A stretch of DNA of 64,000 bases from UBA5951 sp009936885 (GTDB taxonomy: Bacteria > Pseudomonadota > Alphaproteobacteria > Puniceispirillales > Puniceispirillaceae), in NCBI GenBank assembly GCA_937996625.1, contig CALKVA010000010.1:141969-205968 (forward strand), given 5' to 3'. Positions 9,654 to 18,428 of this stretch are shown piece after piece. Below the pieces are notes generated by a model, which worked only from the letters and a program-made list of their open reading frames with translations, did no database searches and was not told the origin of the DNA. The translations under genes and the position numbers were made by a program. The first letter of the stretch is position 1, and each line of letters starts with the position of its first letter.

Positions 9654-9851
9654 GTTAGCTTACCCTTAGTAAAAGTCGTAAAAACATATTTTTGAATTTT
9701 CGGCCATAGTGCGGGCTTAGTCAAAGATTATCTCTAAATTGTTTCCTAAATTGGGGTTGAATTTGTCGGATGATAATTTCTCTATGTAGAAATTATTTAA
9801 AATAAGAGACCTATTTTTATTTAAACTGTGAAAAACCAACCCACATCGGAA

Positions 9852-9893
9852 ATAATTTTGTCGCGATTTGAAAAAATCAATAGACAAAATTAT
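9852..9893. repeat. Inverted repeat upstream of the cox-like operon
   Basis: ATAATTTTGTC at 9852-9862 is matched by GACAAAATTAT at 9883-9893, a perfect 11-bp inverted repeat with a 20-base spacer. Inside the spacer is a smaller symmetric GATTTGAAAAAATC. It lies 58 bases before the first cox-like gene, so it may be an operator or a leader hairpin. No T-run follows, so a terminator is unlikely. Confidence 0.4.
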
Positions 9894-9950
9894 CGATAAA
9901 GTTAACATTAAAAGGCTAACACTGGTTACCATTGGACATAAGGAAAAATA

Positions 9951-10805
9951 ATGAAGGCATCTGCTTTTACATATTATAAGCCAAATTCTCTCGAAGATGC
10001 GCTTGGATTATTGCAAAATGAGGAAGACGCAAAAGTGCTTGCAGGGGGCCAGTCATTAATGCCGATGCTGAATATGCGATTTGTTCAGCCAGAGACGATA
10101 ATTGATGTAAATGGAATAGATGAGCTAGCAAGAATTAGCGTAACGGATAAACTAGAGATAGGGGCATTAACACGCCAAAAAACACTAGCGAAAGACCCGA
10201 CAATAAGACAGCATTTGCCAATTATGCAGGAAGCTTTGACATGGGTTGGTCATTTTCAAACTCAGTCGCGTGGTACAATTGGCGGAAGTTTGTGTCATTT
10301 AGATCCTGCAGCTGAATTGCCGATGGTTGCGCTTTTATATGATGCCGAGTTGCAGGTTGCTTCAGCTTCAGGAATACGCTCCATACCAATGCAAGAATGG
10401 GCGCTTGCTTATATGATGCCCTCTATTAGTCATGATGAATTACTTACCAAAATAATAATAAAGCCATGGCAGGGTTCCCATGGATATGGTTTTCAGGAAT
10501 TTGCAAGAAGGCATGGGGATTTTGCCATTGCCGCTGCAGGATGTTTGATAAAAATAGATAATAATATTATCGAAGATATAGCAATTTCTATTGGTGGTGT
10601 TGAGGATGTGCCTCGTCGATTCACGGAATGCGAAGATGTATTGCGAGGGATAAAGTATGATATTGATGATATAAAAATGCAGGTTCTTAAGCCATTAAGC
10701 AAAATAAATTACTTGGATGATAGTCTTGTTACAGGCGCTTATAGACGCAGATTACTAAGGGGATTGCTGATACGCGCAGTAGAGCAAGCAGCAGGCAGAT
10801 CATAA
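9951..10805 (+). CDS. Molybdenum hydroxylase FAD subunit (CoxM-like)
   Basis: A 284-aa medium subunit of the xanthine oxidase / CO dehydrogenase family. It carries FAD and passes electrons from the iron-sulfur subunit to the quinone pool or another acceptor. The two FAD-binding signatures are AGGQS (residues 31-35) and TIGGS (109-113), both intact. AAGGA precedes the ATG. It is the first gene of a three-gene operon in the order M-S-L, with 25 bases to the next start. This gene order is common to CoxM/S/L and to other molybdenum hydroxylases, so the name does not imply CO as substrate. Confidence 0.9.
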   Translation: MKASAFTYYKPNSLEDALGLLQNEEDAKVLAGGQSLMPMLNMRFVQPETIIDVNGIDELARISVTDKLEIGALTRQKTLAKDPTIRQHLPIMQEALTWVGHFQTQSRGTIGGSLCHLDPAAELPMVALLYDAELQVASASGIRSIPMQEWALAYMMPSISHDELLTKIIIKPWQGSHGYGFQEFARRHGDFAIAAAGCLIKIDNNIIEDIAISIGGVEDVPRRFTECEDVLRGIKYDIDDIKMQVLKPLSKINYLDDSLVTGAYRRRLLRGLLIRAVEQAAGRS

Positions 10806-10830
10806 TCTGTGTAAAAAGGGAGACATAAAG

Positions 10831-11310
10831 ATGCAAGAACATGAAGTTCAGATGCATGTAAATGGCAAAGTTGTGTCAGGCAAGGTTGAATCACGGACTC
10901 ATTTGGGAGATTTCTTGCGCCAGTCAGCGGGTCTTACCGGGACCCATCTTGGATGCGAACATGGTGTTTGTGGGGCTTGCACTGTTATCGTTGATGGAGA
11001 TGCGGTGCGTTCTTGTTTGATGCTTGCTGTGCAGGCAGATAATTGTGAAGTAACAACCATAGAAGGAATTGCAGAAGCAGATGGAACACTTCATCCTTTG
11101 CAAGAAGCTTTTCGTAATAATCACGCCTTGCAATGCGGTTTTTGCACAGCAGGGATGATTACCTCACTCCACGCATTTTTATCTGAAAACCCTAACCGAA
11201 GCGAAACCGAAATAAGAGAAGCTATTTCAGGCAATATTTGCCGTTGTACAGGATATCAGGGAATTGTATCAGCTGCGATGGAAGCAGCTGAGAAGCTAGC
11301 TAAAAGATAG
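10831..11310 (+). CDS. Molybdenum hydroxylase [2Fe-2S] subunit (CoxS-like)
   Basis: A 159-aa small subunit with two [2Fe-2S] clusters. The N-terminal plant-ferredoxin-type cluster is bound by C42, C47, C50 and C62 (CEHGVCGAC then C). The C-terminal helical domain cluster uses C102, C105, C137 and C139 (CGFC and CRC). All eight cysteines are present. It relays electrons between the molybdopterin subunit and the FAD subunit. GGGAG precedes the ATG by about 7 bases. It is the middle gene of the operon, 11 bases before the large subunit. Confidence 0.94.
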   Translation: MQEHEVQMHVNGKVVSGKVESRTHLGDFLRQSAGLTGTHLGCEHGVCGACTVIVDGDAVRSCLMLAVQADNCEVTTIEGIAEADGTLHPLQEAFRNNHALQCGFCTAGMITSLHAFLSENPNRSETEIREAISGNICRCTGYQGIVSAAMEAAEKLAKR

Positions 11311-11321
11311 GATTTAAGAAG

Positions 11322-13664
11322 ATGGGTGTAAGACAAATTGGTGCAAGGGTGCAACGGGTTGAGGATGAAAATTTAATCCGCGGTGATGGCAAATATGTAG
11401 ATGATATTCAACTCCCCGGTATGGCATATGCGGCGTTCCTGCGCTCTTCTATGGCGCATGCCAAAATCAAAATTACAGATATATCAGCAGCTAAGGGGCT
11501 TCCAGGGGTGTATGCAGTTCTTACCTATGATACGTTGCCATCGTCTCTTGTAAGCAAAACACAATTAGAAACATACCCAGCCCCCATTATCAAACAAAGT
11601 GTTTGTCCAGATCTCCTCGCTAGTGAAGAAGTCGCTCATGTTGGCCAAGCGATTGCGATGGTTGTTGCAAGCTCTAGGCATATTGCTGAAGATGCATGCG
11701 AGCTTATACAAGTGGATTACACAGCACTTCGCGTAGCCGTTGATGTGGTTGAGGCTGCTAAGCCAGAAGGGCCACTTGCCCATAGTCATTTAAAAGACAA
11801 TATTGCTGCTTCAATTGAAACCAAGTTTGGTGATGTTGAGGCCGCTTTTTCTGAATGCGATGATACGCTTAAGTTAAAATTCAAACAACATCGCGGCGGA
11901 TGCCATGCAATGGAATGCAGAGGGGTGCTTGGGGACTGGCAACAGCAATTAGGTGAGTTGACGCTATATTCATCTACTCAATGTCCCTATCTTGTTCGCA
12001 GAATGGTCTCAAGACAGCTAGATTGTCCTGAAAGCTCAATCAGGGTGATAGCCCCCGATGTTGGAGGCGGTTTTGGCCCAAAGGCTGGCTATTATCCAGA
12101 AGAAGCGTTAATCGCCATTGCAACCAAGGAGCTACGCCGGCCCGTAAAGTGGACGGAAGATAGAAGAGAACATTTTACAGCAACTAATCAGCAAAGAGAC
12201 CAGATTTGGGAGCTGGAGGTTGGCTTTAAAAAAACAGGAGAAATTACCGCGATAAAAGGACATGTTACACATGATAGTGGCGCGTTCTTAAATTATGGTT
12301 TGCTGCTATCGGCTACTACGCTTATGCCATTGCCTGGGCCGTATAAAATAAAGAACATTCATGTTACCTTGAATACTGTCTACACAAATACGGTATCCAC
12401 CAGTCCTGTTCGCGGAGCAGGCAGGCCAAATGCAGCATATGCAATGGACAGAGTGATCGACGCTGTTGCGCGCCACTTATCCATTGACCCTGCCGATATG
12501 AGACATATTAATTTGGTAAAGAATGAAGATTTTCCGTATCAGCCAGGCTCCAAGCATAGAAACGGCTCTATGATGACTTATGATAGTGGTGACTATACAG
12601 GTATGCTGGCAATGGTTAAGGAAATGGCGGATTATGATAATTTTCGTCAAGAGCAAAAACAAGCAAGAGCAAATGGGAAATACCTCGGCATCGGGCTTGC
12701 TTGCTTTATTGAAGATACGGGGATGGGGCCTTATGAAGGGGTGAATGTGCGCGTTGATGTTACTGGCAATGTGATAGCCTCAACAGGCGCTGCAAGCCAA
12801 GGGCAGGGGCATGCAACCGTAATTGCGCAAGTCATAGCAGAAGAGCTTGATATCGAAATCAACAAAATTAGAGTAGAGTCAGGGGATACAGGCAAATTTC
12901 CACATGGAATTGGCGCTATTGGAAGCAGAACAGGTGTGAATGTTGGCCTGTCTGCAAATGATGCCTCAAGTCAGGTAAAGAAAAAGGCATTAAAACTCGC
13001 CTCTATCCTTCTTGATAAGAATGAAGATACGTTAGAGTTATCAGATGGTGCAGTGCGAGTTCGCTCTGATTCAAACCAATTTATAACACTTGCCGACCTT
13101 GCATTACAATTATCACCAGCGGTTGCAGGTAAACTTCCCGATGGATTTGATAGCGCAGGTCTAGAAGCTGTGTCTTATCTTTCATCAGACTATATGCCTC
13201 ACTCTAGTGGTGCAAATATCGCAAAGGTCGAAGTTGATATTGTAACAGGCGGTATTAAAATCCTTGATTATTATGTAGTTCATGATTGTGGCAGGATACT
13301 AAATCCAATGATCGTCGATGGTCAGATTATTGGCGGTGTTGTGCATGGCATTGGAAACGCGATGTTTGAGCAGATGGTATATGATGATGCAGGCAACCCG
13401 ATGACCACTAATTATGGGGATTATCTATTGCCATTAGCCTCGGAGATGCCAGAAATTCATGTTGCGCATATTGAGACACCATCACCAGCAAACCCGATGG
13501 GGCTAAAAGGTGCTGGAGAAGGCGGAACCATCCCTGCAATTGGAGCGATGATAAATGCTATTGAAGATGCATTAACACCGTTCGATGCTTATATTGCACA
13601 ATATCCCGTAACACCAGAATATATCCTTGAACTTGTTGATTCTGAAAAAATAGCAGCTGAATAA
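11322..13664 (+). CDS. Molybdopterin hydroxylase large subunit (form-II CoxL-like)
   Basis: A 780-aa molybdopterin-cytosine-dinucleotide-type catalytic subunit with the N-terminal a/b hammerhead domain and the large Mo-binding region. The active-site loop reads VRGAGRP at residues 363-369, which matches the form-II type (AYRGAGR) and lacks the AYxCSFR loop of genuine form-I CO dehydrogenase. The catalytic glutamate is E733 in GAGEGG. AAGAAG precedes the start. It probably hydroxylates an aldehyde, a purine or an N-heterocycle. No maturation genes (coxD/E/F-like) are present in the window. It converges on an oxidoreductase gene 22 bases away. Confidence 0.92.
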   Translation: MGVRQIGARVQRVEDENLIRGDGKYVDDIQLPGMAYAAFLRSSMAHAKIKITDISAAKGLPGVYAVLTYDTLPSSLVSKTQLETYPAPIIKQSVCPDLLASEEVAHVGQAIAMVVASSRHIAEDACELIQVDYTALRVAVDVVEAAKPEGPLAHSHLKDNIAASIETKFGDVEAAFSECDDTLKLKFKQHRGGCHAMECRGVLGDWQQQLGELTLYSSTQCPYLVRRMVSRQLDCPESSIRVIAPDVGGGFGPKAGYYPEEALIAIATKELRRPVKWTEDRREHFTATNQQRDQIWELEVGFKKTGEITAIKGHVTHDSGAFLNYGLLLSATTLMPLPGPYKIKNIHVTLNTVYTNTVSTSPVRGAGRPNAAYAMDRVIDAVARHLSIDPADMRHINLVKNEDFPYQPGSKHRNGSMMTYDSGDYTGMLAMVKEMADYDNFRQEQKQARANGKYLGIGLACFIEDTGMGPYEGVNVRVDVTGNVIASTGAASQGQGHATVIAQVIAEELDIEINKIRVESGDTGKFPHGIGAIGSRTGVNVGLSANDASSQVKKKALKLASILLDKNEDTLELSDGAVRVRSDSNQFITLADLALQLSPAVAGKLPDGFDSAGLEAVSYLSSDYMPHSSGANIAKVEVDIVTGGIKILDYYVVHDCGRILNPMIVDGQIIGGVVHGIGNAMFEQMVYDDAGNPMTTNYGDYLLPLASEMPEIHVAHIETPSPANPMGLKGAGEGGTIPAIGAMINAIEDALTPFDAYIAQYPVTPEYILELVDSEKIAAE

Positions 13665-13686
13665 GGCTAGAATATTGCGCCTTATT
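13660..13686. terminator. Weak hairpin between convergent genes
   Basis: AATAAGGC (13660-13667) pairs with GCCTTATT (13679-13686) across an 11-base loop. The stem overlaps the stop codon of the large molybdenum subunit and abuts the stop of the converging oxidoreductase gene. The T-tract is short in both directions, so efficiency is doubtful. Confidence 0.35.
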
Positions 13687-14619
13687 TCAAGTGCGAGTGG
13701 TTAGGAGCTCTTGCAGAAGGGCGCAAATCTGCTTGCTAGTGGTGAAATTTGGTTTGGTTTGGTTTTGGCAAGAAGTAATAAACTCATTCAACATGAGCGC
13801 ATATTGATTGCAAGGCTCAAACGCTAGTTTTGTGCCCTCTCCAAGCTCTCCTAAAGCCCAGCTTGCAGTTGCAATCTCGTCTGGGTTAAAAGGCGTATCA
13901 AGCCGCGCCCAGCCGTTATCGCTGGTAAGGTGAACAGTTTGTGATAATGCCATCGCGCTTGAAACCTGCATTGAAAGACGTCTGCCTTCGCCAAAATCAA
14001 GAAGTGCATTCATTGTTTTCTCAACATCAAGATGCGGCTCCATTTGCATATCACAGAATAATAATTGTGGCTTGCTTTCAAAAATCATCATGCCTGCAAG
14101 TAGAGTATAACCAGCAATATCTAATACAGGTCCGCCCCCCATATAGGCATAGTTTCTAACATTTCCCTCAGCTCTTGGTGGATAGGAAAATGTTGCAGAT
14201 ATATGCATGGCAGTTCCTATATCAATCTTTTTTAGCCAGTTCCATTGCGGATGAGAGCGCACCATAAAAGCTTCATAGAAATAACGATTATTAGCCATTG
14301 CAGCTTCTTCAACAGCATCAATTTCAGATAAGGATAATGCCATTGGCTTCTCACAAAGAACATGTTTGCCAGCGTTTAACGCGTCGATACTCCATTTTGC
14401 ATGCAAGTGATTGGGAAGCGGGATATATACTGCCTCTACGTCAGTATCAGCAAGCACATCCTCATATCGGCCTACCTTTACAGATTTATCATAAAACCCA
14501 TCAGTAAGGGTTTGCGGGTTGCGTGTGCCAAGATGCACAAACGAACACCCAGCTTGGTGCAGTGCTGGAATTAATTGATTACGTGAAATCTTTGCATCCC
14601 CTAATATTCCAAAATTCAT
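13687..14619 (-). CDS. Gfo/Idh/MocA-family oxidoreductase
   Basis: A 310-aa NAD(P)-dependent oxidoreductase. The N-terminal Rossmann fold begins MNFGILGDAKISRN with the dinucleotide-binding turn slightly atypical, and the family signature EKPMALS, whose lysine is catalytic, lies near residue 95. The C-terminal half is the alpha/beta substrate domain. Such enzymes act on sugars, inositols or trans-dihydrodiols; the particular substrate is unknown. It is the last gene of the minus-strand operon with the DUF3726-like, unassigned and M19-like genes, starting 51 bases after the DUF3726-like stop. Confidence 0.85.
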   Translation of the reverse strand: MNFGILGDAKISRNQLIPALHQAGCSFVHLGTRNPQTLTDGFYDKSVKVGRYEDVLADTDVEAVYIPLPNHLHAKWSIDALNAGKHVLCEKPMALSLSEIDAVEEAAMANNRYFYEAFMVRSHPQWNWLKKIDIGTAMHISATFSYPPRAEGNVRNYAYMGGGPVLDIAGYTLLAGMMIFESKPQLLFCDMQMEPHLDVEKTMNALLDFGEGRRLSMQVSSAMALSQTVHLTSDNGWARLDTPFNPDEIATASWALGELGEGTKLAFEPCNQYALMLNEFITSCQNQTKPNFTTSKQICALLQELLTTRT

Positions 14620-14670
14620 TCAACGCTCCGTTCCATAAAAAAGTGCTTATGAAATGTTAACAAAAGGATT

Positions 14671-15303
14671 TTAGTCATTATCAGTTAATCCTGCACCTGC
14701 GCCTGCAATACGTGATTGTTCATTTTCAGCAACATAGGTACGTGCCGCCAGATATTCGATTTCTTCCCAAGTTTCACCCCCGATATATAATGCGTGTGAG
14801 GGCGCCAGCTCAGCCAATTCAGGTATAGTATTATCTGAAATTTCCAATGTAACAAATTCAGCATTATCAGACATAAGCCAAGCCGTAACTGCAAATAGCC
14901 TATTTTCAAAAAACTGTGCCGCTAATTTATTATTAATGGTTAATGTCAGATGAAGCTCTGGTGCTAGATGAAGACACATACCAGCTAGCAGCATTGCGTT
15001 ATCTAACAGTCTTATCTGTATTTGTGTATATAATTTTGATTGCAGACAATCTGCAAGAAAAGATCCGTTTTGAGCAGCGGATATATTTTCAAACTGGGCT
15101 ATCTTTGAAGCGGTATTTTCTGCAAGGCGAAGATGGTTTACAGGCGCTGTGATTAATGCCGGAAAACGGGCAAAAAAGCTTTTCTCATATGCTCCTATAA
15201 GGGTTGCAGCAGCTGAGATATCTTGCGCTCTGCCAACATCAATGCCGCTACCAATACATGCCTTATAACATAAAAACTTTGTTTCAGAAAATGAGCGATG
15301 CAT
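14671..15303 (-). CDS. DUF3726-like protein
   Basis: A 210-aa protein starting at the ATG at 15303, two bases after the upstream gene's stop. The N-terminus MHRSFSETKFLCYKACIGSG followed by an alanine-rich helix resembles DUF3726 proteins, which start with an S-x-x-E helix, a K-A-x-x-G-x-G stretch and an Ala-rich segment. The remainder alternates helices and strands, with EYLAARTYVAENEQSRIAGAGAG at the end. No catalytic motif, signal peptide or membrane segment is visible. DUF3726 proteins have no known function. Its coupling to the neighbour genes suggests one pathway or complex. Confidence 0.5.
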   Translation of the reverse strand: MHRSFSETKFLCYKACIGSGIDVGRAQDISAAATLIGAYEKSFFARFPALITAPVNHLRLAENTASKIAQFENISAAQNGSFLADCLQSKLYTQIQIRLLDNAMLLAGMCLHLAPELHLTLTINNKLAAQFFENRLFAVTAWLMSDNAEFVTLEISDNTIPELAELAPSHALYIGGETWEEIEYLAARTYVAENEQSRIAGAGAGLTDND

Positions 15304-15305
15304 AT

Positions 15306-17036
15306 TTATTGAAGTACAGGAAGCCACCAATCATCAGCATTTGAATCATTTAATTCAGAAGCTGTGGGTGCCCCCTGATATAACGTTATACGGGTCCATC
15401 TATCAGATTTCGGATCGAATTTAGCAGCGCCGAAAAAGGATAATTTGCATCGCAGCATATCAATAGGGCGACAATCTTTGCCAATTAAATTATCCTGTAT
15501 TTCACTGTAAGGTGCCCATGATGCTGTTTGAATTCTTCTAATAATATATCGAAATTCAGGATTCTTAAGAACGAAAAAAGCTGTAATTTCATCGTCATTA
15601 CAGTCTCTTAATGCGCATTCAACTTCTTGAACTCTTTTAGCAATATCAAGCGGTTGTTCTTTCTCGGCACCTTCTTCTGCCAAGCGTACGCCAAGCCTTG
15701 GCTCCAGCTTAGCTGCCGAAGTATACCAAAATTGATAATTCTCATCTGGGTTGGAGAAATCAATTGATAGCGCCCATTGGAACTGATTATATAATATGTT
15801 TTTTAGCGCTTTCAGGCTCATATCTGGGCGAAGACGCGGCGCGATATCACTATCCATACAATGAGATAAATCATCAATCTCCTCTCCGCCAATCTCCAGG
15901 ACTAATGCTATCATTAGCTCTTGAGTTTCAAGAGAGAGTAAGCTGGTTGATTTAATAAGTTTATCCAGCGGGAAGGGCTGCTTTTTCAGCAGGTCGATTT
16001 GAGCAGCTAGCTGTTTCCATTCACCGCGAAGGATAGATATCCGATGGGATTGAATAGTATCTGCTGTTTGCCATTGGCTAAGATGTGCGTCTGCGCGAAT
16101 ATATAATGATGATAATTTCTGTTGCTGAGCCACGCTTAGACTTGCCTTTGCGCGCATTTGAGCAATTGCTGTCTCTCTAGCCAATATCCAATTATTAAAT
16201 AATACTGGGTGACTTATTAGGAACGGTGCCATACCAAGGCCTGTTGAATTACCAATACCTAAATAACGTTTGAGTTTAGCATCAAGCAGAATAGCTGTTT
16301 TTGGTGATTTGTGGTGTGCAATATGCTCAACCAATTTGTGGGTGAATTCACGAATAAGATAAACAGCCAGCATCTCAATCTGGAACGGTCCAGAAAGGCC
16401 GCCTCTGGATGCTATTTTTGATCTATCAGATATACCAAATTTGCCATTTCCATATACAGCAGTCGTTCGCATGAGATAGCCAATGGATTTAACATGTTCA
16501 AAATCAGGCTGTATTCCTTGTGCCAGCCTATCAACAACGTGCCCAAACAGCCTGACGGACTTATTGGCTCTACTCAATACCAGCTCTTTGTCTGAATATC
16601 TGCCGGCTTCTTGATGGGGAACCTGCTTCTCAAGCCGGTCTAAATCCTCAATTGAAGGGATGCCATCAAACAAAACATAAGTGCTATCCCATGCCTCGGC
16701 AATTACACGGTCAGTTCGGTTTTCATCAGATAAGGGCTGGGTAAATGCAATAAGTGAATAATGTTGATGATATAAGCTGATTGTTAACACAGCTCTGCCA
16801 AATCCCTCTTTATCAATTGACCATACTGACGGTGTGATTGAGGAACCTTCTTTTGCTAACTGGCGCAATAGCACCCTCATGAAAGATAGACGTGTGGGGA
16901 AAAAACTGCCAAGCCGTGCAAGCTTCATAACACTGTCAGCTGGTCTTAGCTGTGTTAATAAATTATCTGTTAGTTGGCAATAATTAGATTCTTTGGCATC
17001 AAATGCTTTAGTATCAGATGTTTTGGGCATTTTCAT
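15306..17036 (-). CDS. Uncharacterised 576-aa protein
   Basis: I do not recognise this protein. It is soluble-looking, with no signal peptide or membrane segment. Visible features: an N-terminal region with LARLGSFFPTRLSFMRVLLRQL (about residues 40-61), an aromatic-rich strand region around 85-100, a glycine-containing NGKFGISDRSK segment near 200, a long helical middle (about 285-385) and a C-terminal region with WAPYSEIQD, RCKLSFFGAAKFDP and the ending WWLPVLQ. The start is fixed by tight coupling: its ATG lies 2 bases after the M19-like stop, and its own stop lies 2 bases before the DUF3726-like ATG. Such spacing implies translational coupling and a shared role. Length and even codon use argue for a real, expressed gene. 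Confidence 0.85.
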   Translation of the reverse strand: MKMPKTSDTKAFDAKESNYCQLTDNLLTQLRPADSVMKLARLGSFFPTRLSFMRVLLRQLAKEGSSITPSVWSIDKEGFGRAVLTISLYHQHYSLIAFTQPLSDENRTDRVIAEAWDSTYVLFDGIPSIEDLDRLEKQVPHQEAGRYSDKELVLSRANKSVRLFGHVVDRLAQGIQPDFEHVKSIGYLMRTTAVYGNGKFGISDRSKIASRGGLSGPFQIEMLAVYLIREFTHKLVEHIAHHKSPKTAILLDAKLKRYLGIGNSTGLGMAPFLISHPVLFNNWILARETAIAQMRAKASLSVAQQQKLSSLYIRADAHLSQWQTADTIQSHRISILRGEWKQLAAQIDLLKKQPFPLDKLIKSTSLLSLETQELMIALVLEIGGEEIDDLSHCMDSDIAPRLRPDMSLKALKNILYNQFQWALSIDFSNPDENYQFWYTSAAKLEPRLGVRLAEEGAEKEQPLDIAKRVQEVECALRDCNDDEITAFFVLKNPEFRYIIRRIQTASWAPYSEIQDNLIGKDCRPIDMLRCKLSFFGAAKFDPKSDRWTRITLYQGAPTASELNDSNADDWWLPVLQ

Positions 17037-17038
17037 TT

Positions 17039-18016
17039 CTAGCGTCCAAACGAGGTTTTAAAAAATTCGTACCAGTTATTTCCTAATATGCCATCAATTT
17101 CGGTCTGCGAAAAGCCAGTCTTCAAAAGACCTTTTTCCAAATTAGGAAAATCTGAGTTATTCATGAACCAGTCAGGTTGTTCAGGAAAGCCCGCATTTTG
17201 AGATGAACCTTCCCCATAATCAAGGGTTTTAGTCCATCTGCCATTTCGCATCCACTCCACAATCGAATCTGGATGATCCTGACATAGATCTGAGCCAATC
17301 CCAAGAGAAGAGGTGTCCCCCATTAAATCAGCTGTTTTAGCAATCATGTCACAAAATTCTTGAAGACTACAATTGCTGGCATTTTTTAAGTGATGTGGAT
17401 AAATAGAAAAACCAAGCATACCGCCAGAATGTGAGAGTGATTTTAGGACAATATCTGATTTATTGCGTTTAGCTTGATGCCAGAAATTTGGATTTGCATG
17501 GGTAATCGCAATTGGTTTAGTCGAGTATTCTATTGCTTGCAGGGTAGAGTTTTGTGATGAATGGCTCATATCTATAATCAGTCCAAGTCGGTTCATCTCG
17601 GCGATGACTTCTCTTCCCATTCGCGTAATGCCGCTATCCTCTATTTCATAACAGCCGGTCGCCAATAATGACTGATTATTATAAGTAAGCTGCATAATAC
17701 GCATACCCAAACGATGCCAAATCTCAACAAGGCCTATATCATCTTCTATTGGTGCGGGGGTTTGAAACCCAAATATAATGGCGGTTTTTCCGTTTCTCTT
17801 GGCTTCTGCAATATCTTCTGCATAATGAGCCTGCATTATTCTGTCAGGATAACGCTCAAACCACGAATTCCATTTTTCTAGATTAAGCACCGCTTCTCTG
17901 AAATTTTCATGATAGGCTATCGTAACATGCACGCAGTCTAGCCCACCATGCTGCATCTGTTCAAATATTTTTCCAGACCAGTTTGCATATTGAAGACCAT
18001 CAATTTTATACGCCAT
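17039..18016 (-). CDS. Membrane-dipeptidase (M19)-like protein, atypical metal site
   Basis: A 325-aa TIM-barrel protein of the peptidase M19 (renal dipeptidase) family, recognisable from LTYNNQSLLATGCYE (residues 110-124), MGREVIAEMNRLGLIIDMSH (133-152), ITHAN (171-175) and GIGSDLCQD further on. Two canonical metal-site elements are changed: the N-terminal D-G-H-x-D is DGLQY (6-10), and the G-x-E-G-G glutamate is glutamine Q85 in GFQTP. His152 and His173 remain. It lacks a signal peptide, so it acts in the cytosol. It is the first gene of the four-gene operon and divergent from an Ldh2-family gene. It may be a non-peptidase amidohydrolase or a one-metal enzyme; true dipeptidase activity seems doubtful. 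Confidence 0.85.
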   Translation of the reverse strand: MAYKIDGLQYANWSGKIFEQMQHGGLDCVHVTIAYHENFREAVLNLEKWNSWFERYPDRIMQAHYAEDIAEAKRNGKTAIIFGFQTPAPIEDDIGLVEIWHRLGMRIMQLTYNNQSLLATGCYEIEDSGITRMGREVIAEMNRLGLIIDMSHSSQNSTLQAIEYSTKPIAITHANPNFWHQAKRNKSDIVLKSLSHSGGMLGFSIYPHHLKNASNCSLQEFCDMIAKTADLMGDTSSLGIGSDLCQDHPDSIVEWMRNGRWTKTLDYGEGSSQNAGFPEQPDWFMNNSDFPNLEKGLLKTGFSQTEIDGILGNNWYEFFKTSFGR

Positions 18017-18154
18017 ATAAATGCCTTAACTTGATTCTTGTTTTTATTAAGATGCGAACACCAATAGCCAGAATAGCATAGTTCAAGTAATTTAAAAACT
18101 CTCTTTCTATGTAGCTGAATTTTTCTGTGTCTGAGATAAAAAAATCACTGTTAA

Positions 18155-18394
18155 CTTGCGGATAAAACAGATTTTTACCTCAGCTTGCTAAATTTCAATT
18201 ACACAAATCTGAAAGTATTTATCAAGGAGATATCAGATGTAAGTTCTGGAAGCTGTTTTTTTTATCAAAGACGTGTTTTTACCACTCTGTTAAAGGCTGA
18301 TGGGTGGCAGGTAGAAATTTTAGGGCGGATGATATCAGGCTCATTAATTCCAAAGCCCTTATTTGACCCTGATACAAAATATATGCAAAGTTAA
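18155..18394 (+). other. Possible gene fragment in the 18017-18428 gap
   Basis: This stretch follows a TAA at 18152-18154 and is open for 79 codons, with no ATG that has a ribosome-binding site. Its second half reads like real protein: SGSCFFYQRRVF, then ADGWQVEILGR, SLIPKPLFDPDTKYMQS. I cannot name the family. It sits just ahead of the Ldh2-family gene, in the same direction. It may be the truncated end of a lost gene or a small gene with a TTG start at 18185. The rest of the 412-base gap, towards the M19-like gene, is AT-rich and shows nothing clear. Confidence 0.3.
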
Positions 18395-18428
18395 AATCTG
18401 GTTATGGATTACAAATGGGGATGTTTAA

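Noticed and set aside
9717..9932. 71-codon minus-strand frame upstream of the cox-like operon
   Set aside because: Low-complexity AT-rich sequence with no ribosome-binding site and no family resemblance; it overlaps the inverted repeat.
11322..13664. Aerobic CO dehydrogenase (form I)
   Set aside because: Active-site loop is VRGAGRP, without the AYxCSFR motif.
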